Below are positions 1 to 10,287 of a stretch of DNA of 63,643 bases, in pieces (position 1 is the stretch's first letter; every line of letters begins with the position of its first letter). This DNA is from Bacillota bacterium (GTDB taxonomy: Bacteria; Bacillota; Clostridia; Peptostreptococcales; Anaerovoracaceae): the NCBI GenBank assembly GCA_029008005.1, contig JAQXIX010000005.1, positions 1-63,643 on the forward strand, given 5' to 3'. The notes below the pieces were generated by a model, which was given only the letters and a program-made list of their open reading frames with translations, was not told the origin of the DNA and did no database searches. The translations under genes were made by a program, and so were the position numbers.

Positions 1-986
1 ATATTCTTGTAGAAGTCGTAGGTTTCCTTTCTGTATACGGCTGCGGCAATATCTCTTGTAATATAGAGAGTTGAGCCGTCTGACTTGGTAATAAGAGCCG
101 GCGGCAGGTTGTAATCGTCGAGTCTTACGATATTCGCTCCCTCATCCTCTACCATGAGACCCTTATCTGCCAGTTCCTTTACGAAACGCGGCATCTTGTC
201 AGAGTAGAAACTTTCTCCTGCATAGGAGTCAAATTTAATATCCAGCATATCGTATACTCTGCTGAATTCCTTAAGCGACTCATCTCTGAACCACTGCCAC
301 AGTTCAGTTTCTTCTTTTTCTCCGTTTTCCAGCTTGGTGAATGTAGCTCTGGCTTCATCTTCAAGCTCAGGGTGATTCTCTGCCTCAACATGGAATTTCG
401 TGTAATATGAAAGCAAAGTCTTAATAGGCTCATCAATTACATCCTGTTTGTTTCCCCAGTGTCTGTATGCCACGATCATCTTGCCGAACTGAGTTCCGTA
501 GTCTCCCATGTGGTTGATTCTGACAACATCGTATCCGAGCTTGTCATATATTTTAGCTATTGAAGCTCCGATTACCGTACTTCTGATATGTCCGATGTGG
601 AAAGGCTTGGCAATGTTAGGTGATGAATACTCAACTATTACCGTCTTGCCTTCTCCGATATTGTTCCTGCCGTAGTCTTCGTCTGCCTCAAGCACTTCCG
701 AAACCACAGCCTTCGCAAACTTCTCCTTCGAAAGGAACATGTTGACATATGCATTAACCTGCTCTACCTTATCGAAAATTTCGTTGCCCGAAATCGCTTC
801 GGCAATGCCCTTCGCAATAAGCGGCGGAGCTTTTCTGAGAATCTTGGCCAGCTTAAAGCATGGGAATGCGAAATCTCCCATTTTGCTGTCAGCCGGTGTT
901 TCTATCATCGAAAGAATTTCGTCTTTTTCTATACCCTCTACGCAAGGTGCTATCAGCTCTGCTATTTTCTCTCTGTAATCAATCAT
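1..986 (-). CDS. argS: Arginyl-tRNA synthetase, N-terminal part (runs off window)
   Basis: Class I aminoacyl-tRNA synthetase that charges tRNA-Arg with arginine in the cytoplasm. The reading frame is open from the ATG at 986 to the window edge, giving about 328 residues. An N-terminal additional domain of about 100 residues is followed by the class I signature in the segment SSPNIAKPFHIGHIRSTVIG, which contains the HIGH motif, and then by the catalytic-core stretch with GDYGTQFG. The start is supported by AAGGAG upstream. The gene lies 33 bases downstream of mutS2 on the same strand, so it is probably the tail of the same transcript. The C-terminal catalytic part and anticodon-binding domain lie outside the window. 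The family call is secure. Confidence 0.95.
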   Translation of the reverse strand, partial: MIDYREKIAELIAPCVEGIEKDEILSMIETPADSKMGDFAFPCFKLAKILRKAPPLIAKGIAEAISGNEIFDKVEQVNAYVNMFLSKEKFAKAVVSEVLEADEDYGRNNIGEGKTVIVEYSSPNIAKPFHIGHIRSTVIGASIAKIYDKLGYDVVRINHMGDYGTQFGKMIVAYRHWGNKQDVIDEPIKTLLSYYTKFHVEAENHPELEDEARATFTKLENGEKEETELWQWFRDESLKEFSRVYDMLDIKFDSYAGESFYSDKMPRFVKELADKGLMVEDEGANIVRLDDYNLPPALITKSDGSTLYITRDIAAAVYRKETYDFYKN

Positions 987-1019
987 TTTCTGCTCTTCTC
1001 CTTATATATTTCAATTGTA

Positions 1020-3398
1020 TTACTGCTTGAACTTCACTATCGTAACGCCGTCTCCGCCTTCGCTGAAACCGCCTTTTCTGTACTCTTTAACATTTTTCAG
1101 ACTTCGCAGACGCGTCCTGATGCCTTTGCTCAGAATTCCTTCGCCGCGACCGTGAATGACAGTCACCTCCGGAAGTCCCGAAATATATGCATCATCAATA
1201 TATTTTTCCACATCCATCAATGCATCGTCAAGGTTTTTTCCTCTTACATCAATAGAAGTTGATACTGTCGCCGCTTTTTTCCTGTATATACCTGCGTAAC
1301 CCGAAGCCTTTTTCTTCTTCGTTTTCGACATTGGCGCTCCACTGTCGACGAGCATAACTTCTTCAACGTTTACGTTAAATTTCATCGCTCCCACCTGAAC
1401 CTGCATTTCGCCTCTCTCATCAGGCAGTCCTATTACCTCGCCATTCTGCCCAAGTGTAAGGATTTTAACTCTGTCGCCTCGTTTAATCCTTGAAGGGTCA
1501 ACGGGATTCCTGTTTTTCTCTGTCTTTATTACGCTTCTGTTCTTCTTCTCAATTTCATTAAGCCTTCGTCTGCCCTTGTCAAAGCGGCTGTTTCGCTCAC
1601 CCATACTTTCAAGTCGCGCGATTTCTTTAAGCTCCTGTCGGAAATCCTCTGCCGTTTCCTTGGCTTCTTTAATTATTGCACGAGCTTCTTCTTTGGCGGC
1701 GGTGATTTTCTTTTCCCGCTGTTCTTCGAGCCTTTGAAGCTTTCTGTCCAGTTCTTCTTTTTCTTCTTTTATTTCCCTTGTTATTCTAATTGCCTCAGCA
1801 CGTTCTTCCTCTATGCGTTTTCTGTCTTTCTCAAGAGACGAAATTACATCCTCAAAGGCAATGTCACCACCTTCAATAAGCTGAGAAGCTTCATCGATTA
1901 TGTCTTTCTTAAGTCCCAGTTTTCTTGATATCTCAAAGGCATTTGACTTGCCCGGAAGTCCGATAACCAGCCTGTACGTAGGACTTAACGTTTCTACGTC
2001 GAACTCCATAGAGGCGTTTTCTACACCTTCGGTGGAAATCGCATATTTCTTAAGCTCCGTATAATGTGTGGTCGCTATAGTGCAGCATCCGCTTTCCGCC
2101 AGTTTACGGAGTATGGAAATGGCAAGAGCCGCGCCTTCCGTAGGATCCGTTCCTGCGCCCAGCTCATCTAAAAGCACAAGACATCCCTCTCCTGCGTTTT
2201 CTATAATGTCCACAATATTCGCCATGTGTGATGAGAAGGTTGAAAGACTTTGCTCTATACTCTGTTCGTCTCCTATATCTGCGAATATGTTTTTATAAAC
2301 CGGCACTTTGCTTCCGGGCGATGCGGGAATGTGCAATCCCGTCTGTGCCATGAGCGAAAGCAGTCCGGCCGTCTTCAGGGATACCGTTTTTCCTCCTGTG
2401 TTCGGTCCGGTCACAACAAGTGTGCTGTAGTTCTCTCCGATTGAAATGTTAATCGGAACGACTTTCTTTCTGTCAATTAACGGATGCGCCGCGCTGATAA
2501 GCTCCAGAATACCGTCTTCGTTTATTTCCGGTTCTTCACCGTCCATCTCTACGGACAGCCTTCCCTTCGCATTTATCATATCCAGTTTAAGCAAAAGCTT
2601 CTGGTTGTTGATCAGGTCGTGGCAGCATTCTGACACGGCTTCCGAAAGTTCCGTAAGTATTCTGTTTATTTCTGCCTTTTCGTCAAGTTCCAGCTGCCTC
2701 AGTTCGTTATTCATATTTACAACGGCCTGAGGTTCCACAAACAATGTCGCCCCCGTACCGCTCTGATCGTGAATAATACCGGGAACACTCGACTTGTATT
2801 CCTGCTTTACGGGAACAACGTATCTGCCGTTTCTGATTGTGACAATTGCGTCCTGAAGAACACTTTTTTCGGAATTAAGAATGTGGTTAATCTTGGCTTT
2901 CACCGCATCATTCTGCCTTATTATTGCTCTTCGTATTCTTCTAAGCTCCGAGCTTGCGTTGTCTGCCATTTCATCTTCGGAAATGATACATCTGTCAATT
3001 TCAGACGCCAGATTCTTGTGAACAACAAGAATTTCCGTTATTGAATCAATAAGCGGCAGCTGCGGAACATCATCGCCCTTCGTGAATGCCACAACTCTCT
3101 CTGCTGTCTTCATGTTGTATAGGATTTTCAGCAGCTGAGCCATCGTCAGCACTCCGCCTTTTCTGGCGAATAACACAAGTCCCTCAATATCATAAAAACC
3201 ACCTACCGGCAACGGACCTTTGGAAGTTATCAGTCTCACTGCCTCCGTGGTTTCTTCCTGCATTTCTCTAATATCACGGACATCGCAAACAGGCAAAAGC
3301 TCTGAAATGGCTTTTGCCGTTATTTCAGAACCTGCCTGTTCCTTTAACATGTCAATTATTTTTTTGTACTCTAAAACTTTAAGTGTTTTTTCTTTCAT
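1020..3398 (-). CDS. mutS2: Endonuclease MutS2 / ribosome-collision ATPase
   Basis: MutS2 family protein of 792 residues, the usual length. In Bacillus it was first linked to recombination and later to splitting collided ribosomes (family knowledge). A MutS core with clamp helices covers residues 1-320. The Walker A motif GPNTGGKT is at about 331-338, followed by ABC-type ATPase motifs including LLDELGAGTDP. A long charged coiled coil spans about 515-640, and a C-terminal Smr domain covers about 715-792 with the motifs VDVRG and HGRGEG. The Smr domain separates it from mismatch-repair MutS. Its start lies only 3 bases after the zapA stop, so translation is probably coupled; no strong Shine-Dalgarno sequence is visible. 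Confidence 0.95.
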   Translation of the reverse strand: MKEKTLKVLEYKKIIDMLKEQAGSEITAKAISELLPVCDVRDIREMQEETTEAVRLITSKGPLPVGGFYDIEGLVLFARKGGVLTMAQLLKILYNMKTAERVVAFTKGDDVPQLPLIDSITEILVVHKNLASEIDRCIISEDEMADNASSELRRIRRAIIRQNDAVKAKINHILNSEKSVLQDAIVTIRNGRYVVPVKQEYKSSVPGIIHDQSGTGATLFVEPQAVVNMNNELRQLELDEKAEINRILTELSEAVSECCHDLINNQKLLLKLDMINAKGRLSVEMDGEEPEINEDGILELISAAHPLIDRKKVVPINISIGENYSTLVVTGPNTGGKTVSLKTAGLLSLMAQTGLHIPASPGSKVPVYKNIFADIGDEQSIEQSLSTFSSHMANIVDIIENAGEGCLVLLDELGAGTDPTEGAALAISILRKLAESGCCTIATTHYTELKKYAISTEGVENASMEFDVETLSPTYRLVIGLPGKSNAFEISRKLGLKKDIIDEASQLIEGGDIAFEDVISSLEKDRKRIEEERAEAIRITREIKEEKEELDRKLQRLEEQREKKITAAKEEARAIIKEAKETAEDFRQELKEIARLESMGERNSRFDKGRRRLNEIEKKNRSVIKTEKNRNPVDPSRIKRGDRVKILTLGQNGEVIGLPDERGEMQVQVGAMKFNVNVEEVMLVDSGAPMSKTKKKKASGYAGIYRKKAATVSTSIDVRGKNLDDALMDVEKYIDDAYISGLPEVTVIHGRGEGILSKGIRTRLRSLKNVKEYRKGGFSEGGDGVTIVKFKQ

Positions 3399-3401
3399 CT
3401 G

Positions 3402-3971
3402 TTAAAACTGACCTGTGCCGTTTTTGTACTTGTCCAGTTCTTTTTTCAGCTGAAGATTCTCCATCTGTAAATCAAAAAAGCTGTTTTCCAGTTCACGGCA
3501 TTTGCTTTCAATTTCGCCGATCATTTCATCCATTCCGTTCTGAGCTGCCACACCGGATTCTTCAAGTTCCTTCTTCAGGCGTTCAATCTCTTCTTCCTGA
3601 TCTGATATCCGAGCCATGAGCTGTTCTTTCTGAAGGCTTACCGCCTGAGTCTCCTCTCTGTACTCGGAATAGTTTTTCTTGCTTTCGTCCCAGAGCTGAA
3701 CGTAATGCTGCGCGTCCTTTTCAAGCTGTACATTAAGTCGCTTAAGTTCTTCCATCTCGCTGACAGCATTGTAGTATTCTTTAGTAATGTTAACTGCGGC
3801 AAGCACTGCTATGTTCGAAGGATTCGCACCCATTCTGCCTGCTGCCTCCGATATTTCATTCATCTTCGTGTCAACATGGGCGGCAACCCGAATGATTTCC
3901 TCTCTCGGCATATTTCCGGAAATAATGTACTCCTGTCCGAAAATTTTCGTGTTCACCTTGTTGTTTTCCAT
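3402..3971 (-). CDS. zapA: Cell division protein ZapA with long coiled-coil tail
   Basis: FtsZ-ring-associated protein of 189 residues that bundles FtsZ filaments at midcell (family role). Residues about 5-80 match the ZapA domain: an IFGQEYIISG-like beta region, then VAAHVDTKMNEI and an alanine-rich helix (NIAVLAAVNI). The remaining hundred residues are almost entirely charged coiled coil, which is longer than in typical ZapA proteins of roughly 90-130 residues. A GGAGG sits 6 bases before the ATG at 3971. It lies between pheT (10-base gap) and mutS2, the zapA-mutS2 order often seen in Firmicutes. Confidence 0.88.
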   Translation of the reverse strand: MENNKVNTKIFGQEYIISGNMPREEIIRVAAHVDTKMNEISEAAGRMGANPSNIAVLAAVNITKEYYNAVSEMEELKRLNVQLEKDAQHYVQLWDESKKNYSEYREETQAVSLQKEQLMARISDQEEEIERLKKELEESGVAAQNGMDEMIGEIESKCRELENSFFDLQMENLQLKKELDKYKNGTGQF

Positions 3972-3981
3972 GTGAATCCTC

Positions 3982-6474
3982 CTAAACCTCTCTCAAAACT
4001 GCGTTCAGCTTCTCCTTCAGTGCAGAAAGAACTTCCTCGTGTACCTTCGATACTTCTTCATCGGTGAGAGTCTTTTCTTTATCTCTGTAAACGAGATTAA
4101 ATGCAACGCTCTTCTTGCCCTCTCCAACCTGCTTGCCTCTGTACACATCAAAGAGTCTGACACTTTCAAGGATAGTGCTGCCTTTGCTCTTAATAACCTT
4201 TTCTATGTTTCCGACTTCCAGATCCTCATCAACGAGAAGCGCTATATCTCTTGACGTTGAAGGATACTTCGGAAGTGATTCATAAACAATTTCAGTATCT
4301 GCTTTTCTGAGGATAGCTCCGAACATTATTTCACAGCAGTAGATTCGTTCTCCGTCCATTCCGTAATTATCCGCAACGTCAGGATGGATTTCTCCCATGA
4401 TACCCAGTTCCTCATGTTCGATGCCGACTGCCTTCATTTCCTTTGATGCATCTACAAGAATCCTCGCACATCTTCCCGGATGGTAAACACCGTATTCCGA
4501 TTCTGCCATAAATACAGGGTTCTTTATTCCCAGCACCTTGAGAGTTTCTTCCACTACTCCCTTTAATGTGAAGAAGTCACACTTGTCACCGTACATTCCT
4601 ATGCAAAGTGAATACTCTTCATCAGGAAGCTTATCGCTGTTCATAGGATTATCCATAAATGTGTTTCCTATTTCAAAAGCTTTCACAGCAGCGATGTTTC
4701 TGGAATAGTTTCTGGCCAGAACATCCATCATGTTAGGAGTGAGCACAGTTCTCATAACCGAGTTTTCCTCTCCGAGAGGATTTATCAGTCTAACAAATGC
4801 CCTTTCCCATGAATCTTCGTCTATTCTTATTTTGTCAACACCGCTCGGACTTACAAAGGAATATGTCTGAATTTCGTTGAATCCCATTCCGCACAGTGCA
4901 TCTCTTGTAACGTCTCTCAGTTCTCTCTCATAGGACTTGCCTGCCTCACTGTTTCCTCTCGGGAGAGTAACAGGAAGTCTGTCATATCCGTACATACGGG
5001 CTATTTCTTCTACATAGTCTTCCTCTGCCACCAGATCCATACGAACTGTAGGAGGAGTAACTTTCATAATGTCTCCGCTTCCTTCAACTTTAATTTCAAG
5101 TCCTTCAAGCATTGACACCATTTCCTCACGGCTTATTTCTATGCCGAGAACCTTATTGATTCTGCTTACTCTCACATCAAGAGTCTGCGCCTCAACAGGA
5201 TTAGGATATACATCAACCGAACCTTCACATACTTTTCCTGCGCCGATCATTTCAATAAGTCTGCATACTCTGTCTGCTGCAGCTTCTGTAAGATTAGGAT
5301 CTATACCTTTCTCGAATCTTGCCGATGCTTCTGTTCTCAGACCAAGCTTCTTGGCTGTTGTTCTTACGCTGTCTCCGTTGAAGTTCGCCGACTCGATGAT
5401 AATCGTTGTCGTGTCCTCGGTAATTTCGGAATTGAGACCGCCCATTACACCGGCAACAGCAATACTTCTTTCAGCATCTTTTATCATGAGCATATCTGAC
5501 GAAAGAGTTCTCTCTTCTTCATCGAGAGTTGTGAACACTTCACCGTTTCCGGCATTCTCAACGATAATCTTCCCGCCGTGTACCTGATTGATATCAAACG
5601 CATGCAAAGGCTGACCGTACTCGAGCATAACAAAGTTTGTTATGTCGACGATGTTGTTTATAGGTCTCATTCCTGCATACATAAGTCTCTTCTGAAGCCA
5701 CCATGGAGACTGCGCCACCTTAACATCGGTAACGATGCGGGCAACGTATCTTCTGCAGTTTTCTGCGTTCTTTATTTCAACATCAACATAGTCGCTGCTC
5801 TTGCCGCTGCCGTCGGCATTTCTTACTTCCGTATCGGGATATTCGAAGCTTCTTCCGAAAGTGGCTGCCGCTTCTCTGGCCATACCTATCATAGCCAGAC
5901 AGTCAGGTCTGTTAGGAGTTATCTCGAAATCAACAACGGCCTGCTTCAGCTCCAGAACTTCCGCGAAATCACAACCGATTTTCTCTTCGATTCCTTCATA
6001 AACAGCAGGGTCGAGAATCCATATTCCGTCTCTGTGAGCAACGGGAACAACCTTATCTTCAAATCCCAGCTCGCCTGCCGAACAAAGCATACCGAAGGAT
6101 TCCACTCCTCTGAGCTTACCCTTCGTAATTTTCACTCCGCCTTCCTTCTTAGGCTGTCCGTGAAGAGGTCCCGGAATAAGGCTCTTATGAAGAGCTACCG
6201 GAACGTATGCTCCCTCAAAAACATTCGGCGCGCCTGTAACTATCTGTACCGGATCTCCTTCTCCCGTATTGATTCTGCATACAACAAGCTTGTCTGCATC
6301 AGGATGCTGCTCGATTTTGTCTATTCTTCCTACAACAACATTGCTCATGTTCTCGCAGAAATGCTCACATGTTTCCAGATTTGATCCGGACATTATCATT
6401 CTGTTGCAGAACTCATCAGTTGTAATATCTTTAAGGTCTATATAATCATTTATCCATTCAACAGGAACTAACAT
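3982..6474 (-). CDS. pheT: Phenylalanyl-tRNA synthetase beta subunit
   Basis: Beta subunit (830 residues) of the alpha2-beta2 PheRS that attaches phenylalanine to tRNA-Phe. Domains in order are an N-terminal EMAP/tRNA-binding OB domain (about 40-155, with VVGRIDKIEQHPDADKL), the B3/B4 editing module (about 210-395), B5 (about 410-480), a core pseudo-synthetase fold (about 490-700), and a C-terminal ferredoxin-fold anticodon-binding domain (about 735-830, with YPSTSRDIALLVD). An AGGAGG precedes the ATG at 6474. It follows pheS by 23 bases, the normal pheST order. No T-box leader was found; the pair is transcribed with upstream genes. Confidence 0.97.
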   Translation of the reverse strand: MLVPVEWINDYIDLKDITTDEFCNRMIMSGSNLETCEHFCENMSNVVVGRIDKIEQHPDADKLVVCRINTGEGDPVQIVTGAPNVFEGAYVPVALHKSLIPGPLHGQPKKEGGVKITKGKLRGVESFGMLCSAGELGFEDKVVPVAHRDGIWILDPAVYEGIEEKIGCDFAEVLELKQAVVDFEITPNRPDCLAMIGMAREAAATFGRSFEYPDTEVRNADGSGKSSDYVDVEIKNAENCRRYVARIVTDVKVAQSPWWLQKRLMYAGMRPINNIVDITNFVMLEYGQPLHAFDINQVHGGKIIVENAGNGEVFTTLDEEERTLSSDMLMIKDAERSIAVAGVMGGLNSEITEDTTTIIIESANFNGDSVRTTAKKLGLRTEASARFEKGIDPNLTEAAADRVCRLIEMIGAGKVCEGSVDVYPNPVEAQTLDVRVSRINKVLGIEISREEMVSMLEGLEIKVEGSGDIMKVTPPTVRMDLVAEEDYVEEIARMYGYDRLPVTLPRGNSEAGKSYERELRDVTRDALCGMGFNEIQTYSFVSPSGVDKIRIDEDSWERAFVRLINPLGEENSVMRTVLTPNMMDVLARNYSRNIAAVKAFEIGNTFMDNPMNSDKLPDEEYSLCIGMYGDKCDFFTLKGVVEETLKVLGIKNPVFMAESEYGVYHPGRCARILVDASKEMKAVGIEHEELGIMGEIHPDVADNYGMDGERIYCCEIMFGAILRKADTEIVYESLPKYPSTSRDIALLVDEDLEVGNIEKVIKSKGSTILESVRLFDVYRGKQVGEGKKSVAFNLVYRDKEKTLTDEEVSKVHEEVLSALKEKLNAVLREV

Positions 6475-6497
6475 CTAAAAAATCCTCCTATGCCATT

Positions 6498-7520
6498 CTA
6501 CTTAAACTGATTGATGAAACGCATGTCGTTCTCATAGAACAGTCTAATGTCTTCTACTCCGTATTTCAGCATTGCTACACGCTCTACACCCATTCCAAAG
6601 GCAAATCCCGTATACTTTTCTGTATCAAGATTTCCAACCTTAAGTACGTTCGGGTGAACCATTCCGCAGCCGAGGATTTCAATCCAGCCGCTGCCTTTGC
6701 ATACCTTGCAGCCTTTACCTCCGCACTTGAAACAAGAAACATCCACTTCTGCACTCGGTTCCGTAAACGGGAAGTGGTGAGGTCTGAATTTAGTCTTTGT
6801 TGAAGTTCCGAACATCTGCTTGGCGAAGCTGTCCAGAGTTCCTTTAAGATCCGCCATTGTGATTCCTTCATCAACCACAAGACCTTCCACCTGGTGGAAC
6901 ATCGGAGAATGAGTTGCGTCAGGAGTGTCGCATCTGAAGCATCTTCCCGGTGATATCACTTTAATAGGCGGTTTCTGAGACATAAGTGTACGAACCTGAA
7001 CAGGTGATGTCTGAGTTCTCAAAAGCACATCATCTGTAATATAGAATGTATCCGTCATATCTCTTGCAGGATGGTGAGGGTCTGCGTTAAGAGCATCGAA
7101 ATTGTTAAATACTGTCTCAACTTCCGGTCCCTCAACAATTGAGAATCCCATATTCATAAACACCTTGGAGATTTCCTCCATCGTAATCGTAAGCGGATGC
7201 TTAACGCCGAGATTAACAGGTTTTCCCGGTTCCGTAACATCCAGTTTCTCCAGCTTGAACTGTGCTTCCTTGGCAGCCGCCTTCAGCTGTTCGAATTTCT
7301 CGTTAAGAAGTCCTTCTATTTCGCTTCTTACCTTGTTGGCAATCTGTCCTGTCTCTTTTCTTTCTTCAGGAGACAGCTTGCCCATTCCTCTGAGAATCTG
7401 TGTCAGTTCTCCCTTCTTACCGAGCACTTCGATTCTGATTTTTTCGGCTTCTTCACGGGAAGTCACCTTCTCAAGTCCGGCTTTTGCTTTTTCTAAAATT
7501 GTGTTTAACTGAGCCTGCAT
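6498..7520 (-). CDS. pheS: Phenylalanyl-tRNA synthetase alpha subunit
   Basis: Catalytic alpha subunit, 340 residues, a class II synthetase. An N-terminal coiled coil (about 1-85) is followed by the catalytic core with motif 2 ([20 protein letters not shown]) and motif 3 ([17 protein letters not shown]). A Cys-containing insert ([14 protein letters not shown], about residues 266-279) resembles a zinc knuckle and is common in Firmicutes PheS. A GAGAGG precedes the ATG at 7520. It lies 26 bases after a TrmH-family methyltransferase gene, the arrangement seen in many Firmicutes. Confidence 0.97.
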   Translation of the reverse strand: MQAQLNTILEKAKAGLEKVTSREEAEKIRIEVLGKKGELTQILRGMGKLSPEERKETGQIANKVRSEIEGLLNEKFEQLKAAAKEAQFKLEKLDVTEPGKPVNLGVKHPLTITMEEISKVFMNMGFSIVEGPEVETVFNNFDALNADPHHPARDMTDTFYITDDVLLRTQTSPVQVRTLMSQKPPIKVISPGRCFRCDTPDATHSPMFHQVEGLVVDEGITMADLKGTLDSFAKQMFGTSTKTKFRPHHFPFTEPSAEVDVSCFKCGGKGCKVCKGSGWIEILGCGMVHPNVLKVGNLDTEKYTGFAFGMGVERVAMLKYGVEDIRLFYENDMRFINQFK

Positions 7521-7546
7521 TAATATTACCTCTCGTTTCCTGTATG

Positions 7547-8329
7547 TTATTTTTTTCTGTACATTAGAATTCCGGCTGCTACTGCCGCGTTTAATGATTC
7601 TATCTTCCCTTCCATGGGAATTTTAACTCTGATATCAGCTTTTTCAATAAATTCTTCAGATGCGCCGCGTCCTTCATTGCCTATTACAAGTGCAATGTCT
7701 GACGACAAGTCTGTCTCGAAGCAGTCCGTCGCTCCTTCCGGACACGAAACCACCAGTTTCTTGCCAAGCCTTCCGGCAATATCCACCACATCTTTCTCGT
7801 CTTCAGCCTGCATCAGAGGCATTCTGAAAAGCGTCCCTGCAGCGGCTCTGGCAACCTTAGGCGAATAAGGATCTGCCGTTCCCTTCATGAGTATTATTCC
7901 TCTGTATCCCGCGGCCTCTGCAGTTCTTATTATGGTCCCCACATTACCCGGATCCTGAAGTCTGTCGAGTACTGCGATATTGCCGCCTTTGTTTCGCTCT
8001 TCTCGAAGAAACGCTGCAAACTGTTCTTTTCCCAGAATATTTGAGGAAGCAACAGCAACAACGCCTTGTGAGTTTTCTGTATCGCTTACATTGTCAAAGA
8101 GACTGCTCTCCAGTTCAAACATCCGGAAGCTTCTCTCCTCCGGTATCAATCCGATTCCATTGCCTTCTCTGACAAAGATTTCGTGGACGGGACAGCCTGC
8201 GTTCAAAGCATCTGCAAGGGGTTTTATTCCTTCTATTATGTAAGTTCCTGTCTCATCTCTGTGTTTTTTCTTTTTCAGCTTAATCAGAGATTTATATGTG
8301 CTGTTTTCTTTTGAGCTTATATATTTCAT
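7547..8329 (-). CDS. TrmH/SpoU-family RNA 2'-O-ribose methyltransferase
   Basis: SAM-dependent methyltransferase of the SPOUT (trefoil-knot) class, 260 residues. The N-terminal SpoU substrate-binding region covers about 1-100. Knot motif 1 is [20 protein letters not shown], motif 2 is [12 protein letters not shown], and motif 3 is [19 protein letters not shown]. These fit 2'-O-methylation of rRNA or tRNA, but the exact target nucleotide cannot be read from sequence, so no symbol is given. It lies between ftsZ and pheS. A hairpin at 8342-8366 separates it from ftsZ. Confidence 0.9.
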   Translation of the reverse strand: MKYISSKENSTYKSLIKLKKKKHRDETGTYIIEGIKPLADALNAGCPVHEIFVREGNGIGLIPEERSFRMFELESSLFDNVSDTENSQGVVAVASSNILGKEQFAAFLREERNKGGNIAVLDRLQDPGNVGTIIRTAEAAGYRGIILMKGTADPYSPKVARAAAGTLFRMPLMQAEDEKDVVDIAGRLGKKLVVSCPEGATDCFETDLSSDIALVIGNEGRGASEEFIEKADIRVKIPMEGKIESLNAAVAAGILMYRKK

Positions 8330-8341
8330 CTGTTAAAACAT

Positions 8342-8366
8342 AATAGCCGGCAATATACCGGCTATT
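8342..8366 (-). terminator. Intergenic hairpin between ftsZ and the methyltransferase gene
   Basis: Perfect inverted repeat of 9 bases (AATAGCCGG and its complement) around a 7-base loop, 17 bases after the ftsZ stop. On the minus strand it is followed only by a short broken T stretch, so it is more likely a weak terminator or an mRNA 3'-end stabiliser that lowers read-through than a full stop. Confidence 0.5.
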
Positions 8367-8383
8367 GTAACATCTTAATCACA

Positions 8384-9481
8384 TTATTTTAAGAAATCCG
8401 GAATTTCCATTCCAACAAGTCCTTTGTATTCAGATGTGCCGTCAACCTTCTTCTCAGGTTCTGCGAATTCTTTCTCTTCCGGCAAAGCATTCTGTCTATC
8501 CGGAATTACAGATCCGCCAAAGTCCTTAGGTCTCTCGAATCCGGCAGCTATAACTGTAATCTTTATTTCATCCTGAAGCTCTTCCTTAATTGAAGTACCG
8601 AGTATGATAATCGCATTAGGATCCGCCTCTTCATCAATCTGTGTTGCTACCTTGTCAACATCGAACATTGTCAGGTCATTTCCGCCTGTAATGTTAATGA
8701 GCACTGCTCTCGCGCCTGAAATCTTAGTTTCGAGAAGCGGACTGTCAACTGCACTGCATACAGCATCGTTGATTTTGTTTTCGCCCTTGCCGTAGCCTAC
8801 TCCCATGTGAACAATTCCCTTGTCCTTCATGATTGTTGTAACATCTGCAAAGTCCAGGTTAATGAGAGCATCGTCGATAATGATGTCTGAAATTGCCTGT
8901 ACTCCCTGCTTGAGTACATCGTCAGCCATTGAGAACGCTTCCAGAAGTGATGTATGTTCTGTTGTCGTTTCAAGAAGTTTGTCGTTTGGAACTACTACCA
9001 GCGAATCCACATACTTCTTCAGGAACTTGATTCCCAGTTCAGCATGTTCGCATCTCTTCTTACCTTCGAATCTGAATGGTCTTGTAACAACTCCGACTGT
9101 GAGAATTCCCTGATCCTTGGCAATCTTAGCGATAATAGGAGCTGCTCCGGTACCTGTACCGCCTCCCATTCCGCATGTTACGAAAATCATATCCGATCCG
9201 GTAATATACTTCTCCAGGTCTTCCAGATTCTCTTCTGCCGATCTCTGCCCGATTTCAGGATTACCACCTGCTCCCAGACCCTTTGTCAGCTTCTCACCTA
9301 TCTGAACCTTGGCCTCTGCCTTGTTCTTCAAAAGCGCTTGTTTATCAGTATTTACGGCGATGAAGGAAACACCTTTCATACCGTCTTCTATCATTCGATT
9401 AATAGCGTTGCAGCCGCCGCCACCGACACCTATTACTTTTATCTCCTGCAGCCTGTCTTCGTTCATTTCAAATTGCAGCAT
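8384..9481 (-). CDS. ftsZ: Cell division protein FtsZ
   Basis: Tubulin-like GTPase that forms the Z-ring, 365 residues. The GTP-binding signature [13 protein letters not shown] and the T7-loop region ([11 protein letters not shown]) are both present. The C-terminal linker is short and ends in the conserved peptide EIPDFLK, used for partner binding such as SepF or FtsA. A GGAGG lies 7 bases before the ATG. The 47-base gap to ftsQ holds an extended -10 promoter (9518-9546), so ftsZ can be made at higher levels than the rest of the cluster. There is no ftsA upstream, as is common in Clostridia. Confidence 0.98.
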   Translation of the reverse strand: MLQFEMNEDRLQEIKVIGVGGGGCNAINRMIEDGMKGVSFIAVNTDKQALLKNKAEAKVQIGEKLTKGLGAGGNPEIGQRSAEENLEDLEKYITGSDMIFVTCGMGGGTGTGAAPIIAKIAKDQGILTVGVVTRPFRFEGKKRCEHAELGIKFLKKYVDSLVVVPNDKLLETTTEHTSLLEAFSMADDVLKQGVQAISDIIIDDALINLDFADVTTIMKDKGIVHMGVGYGKGENKINDAVCSAVDSPLLETKISGARAVLINITGGNDLTMFDVDKVATQIDEEADPNAIIILGTSIKEELQDEIKITVIAAGFERPKDFGGSVIPDRQNALPEEKEFAEPEKKVDGTSEYKGLVGMEIPDFLK

Positions 9482-9517
9482 TGTAGTACCTCCACATAAA
9501 CTTCATACTTATAGAGT

Positions 9518-9546
9518 AGTATACCACATTATTTTTGAGGCGTAAA
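9518..9546 (-). promoter_or_regulatory. Internal promoter of ftsZ
   Basis: On the minus strand TTTACG (9541-9546) and TATACT (9518-9523) are separated by 17 bases, and the -10 is extended by TGG. The -35 overlaps the 3' end of ftsQ. The elements fit a sigma-A promoter for ftsZ. Confidence 0.65.
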
Positions 9547-10287
9547 GAAACAATAACCATTTGATTCCACTGTAATTATGCCCTTTTCTCTCCCCTTCTG
9601 ATACAGGTCATACACAACCGATTTCAGGGTTCCGCTTTCAATGGATTTTACTACTTCATCATATTCCCCGCGACACGACAAATCGCCGAAAAAAACACCT
9701 TGAAACTTATTTCCGTCAATGTTTATTCTACTGAAATATAAATCGTTTTTTTCTGTTTTTCTGATTAAGCTCAGTGCTTTATCAAGAAGATTTTCTTTTT
9801 CTGTTTTAATGTCTTTGCCTTTTTCCGCCCCATTTATCTTGATATTTTCAACAAGTGTTACCGACTTCATTTCTTTCGAAACTTCAATAACTTCTCCTTC
9901 GTTATCCGTTACGACATACTTTTTCCCGAAGGCGAACTGCGCCAGTCCCGTTTTCTCAGTTACATTTATCACTATTCTGTCAGGCAGCTCACGTTTCATT
10001 GACACCTTCTCAATATACAGGTTGCCCTTTATCCGCCTCTTCACAAAGAATGAATTGGCATCGAATATACTTCTGCCTGTCTGCACCTTGGAAAGGCTGA
10101 TGATCTCTTCGTCACTTATATCTTTGTTGCCTTTGACATCTATTTCGGTCACGTCGAAATAATTAATATGGGCAACGGCAGCAGCAATACCGCAAAGTGC
10201 AAGAAAAACAGCAAATTTAAGCAGATATCTCTTCTTGCGTCTTTTCTTTTTCTTTATTCCGTTTTCTGTACGGTTATCCCTGCGCAT
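9529..10287 (-). CDS. ftsQ: Cell division protein FtsQ/DivIB
   Basis: Bitopic divisome protein, 252 residues. A short, very basic cytoplasmic head (residues 1-23) precedes one transmembrane helix (about 24-43) and a POTRA domain (about 44-115, with INYFDVTEIDVKGNKDIS), then a DivIB/FtsQ-type extracellular domain. It works with FtsL and FtsB to activate septal peptidoglycan synthesis (family role). It overlaps the murG stop by 14 bases, so translation is probably coupled. Sequence conservation is low as usual for FtsQ; the call rests on topology, POTRA and position before ftsZ. Confidence 0.85.
   Translation of the reverse strand: MRRDNRTENGIKKKKRRKKRYLLKFAVFLALCGIAAAVAHINYFDVTEIDVKGNKDISDEEIISLSKVQTGRSIFDANSFFVKRRIKGNLYIEKVSMKRELPDRIVINVTEKTGLAQFAFGKKYVVTDNEGEVIEVSKEMKSVTLVENIKINGAEKGKDIKTEKENLLDKALSLIRKTEKNDLYFSRINIDGNKFQGVFFGDLSCRGEYDEVVKSIESGTLKSVVYDLYQKGREKGIITVESNGYCFFTPQK

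Noticed and set aside
5578-6384. 268-codon plus-strand frame over pheT
   Set aside because: A long antisense shadow of a well-conserved gene; composition is unlike a protein and no ribosome binding site precedes it.
6475-7546. T-box leader for pheST
   Set aside because: Gaps around pheS and pheT are only 23-26 bases, too short for a T-box.
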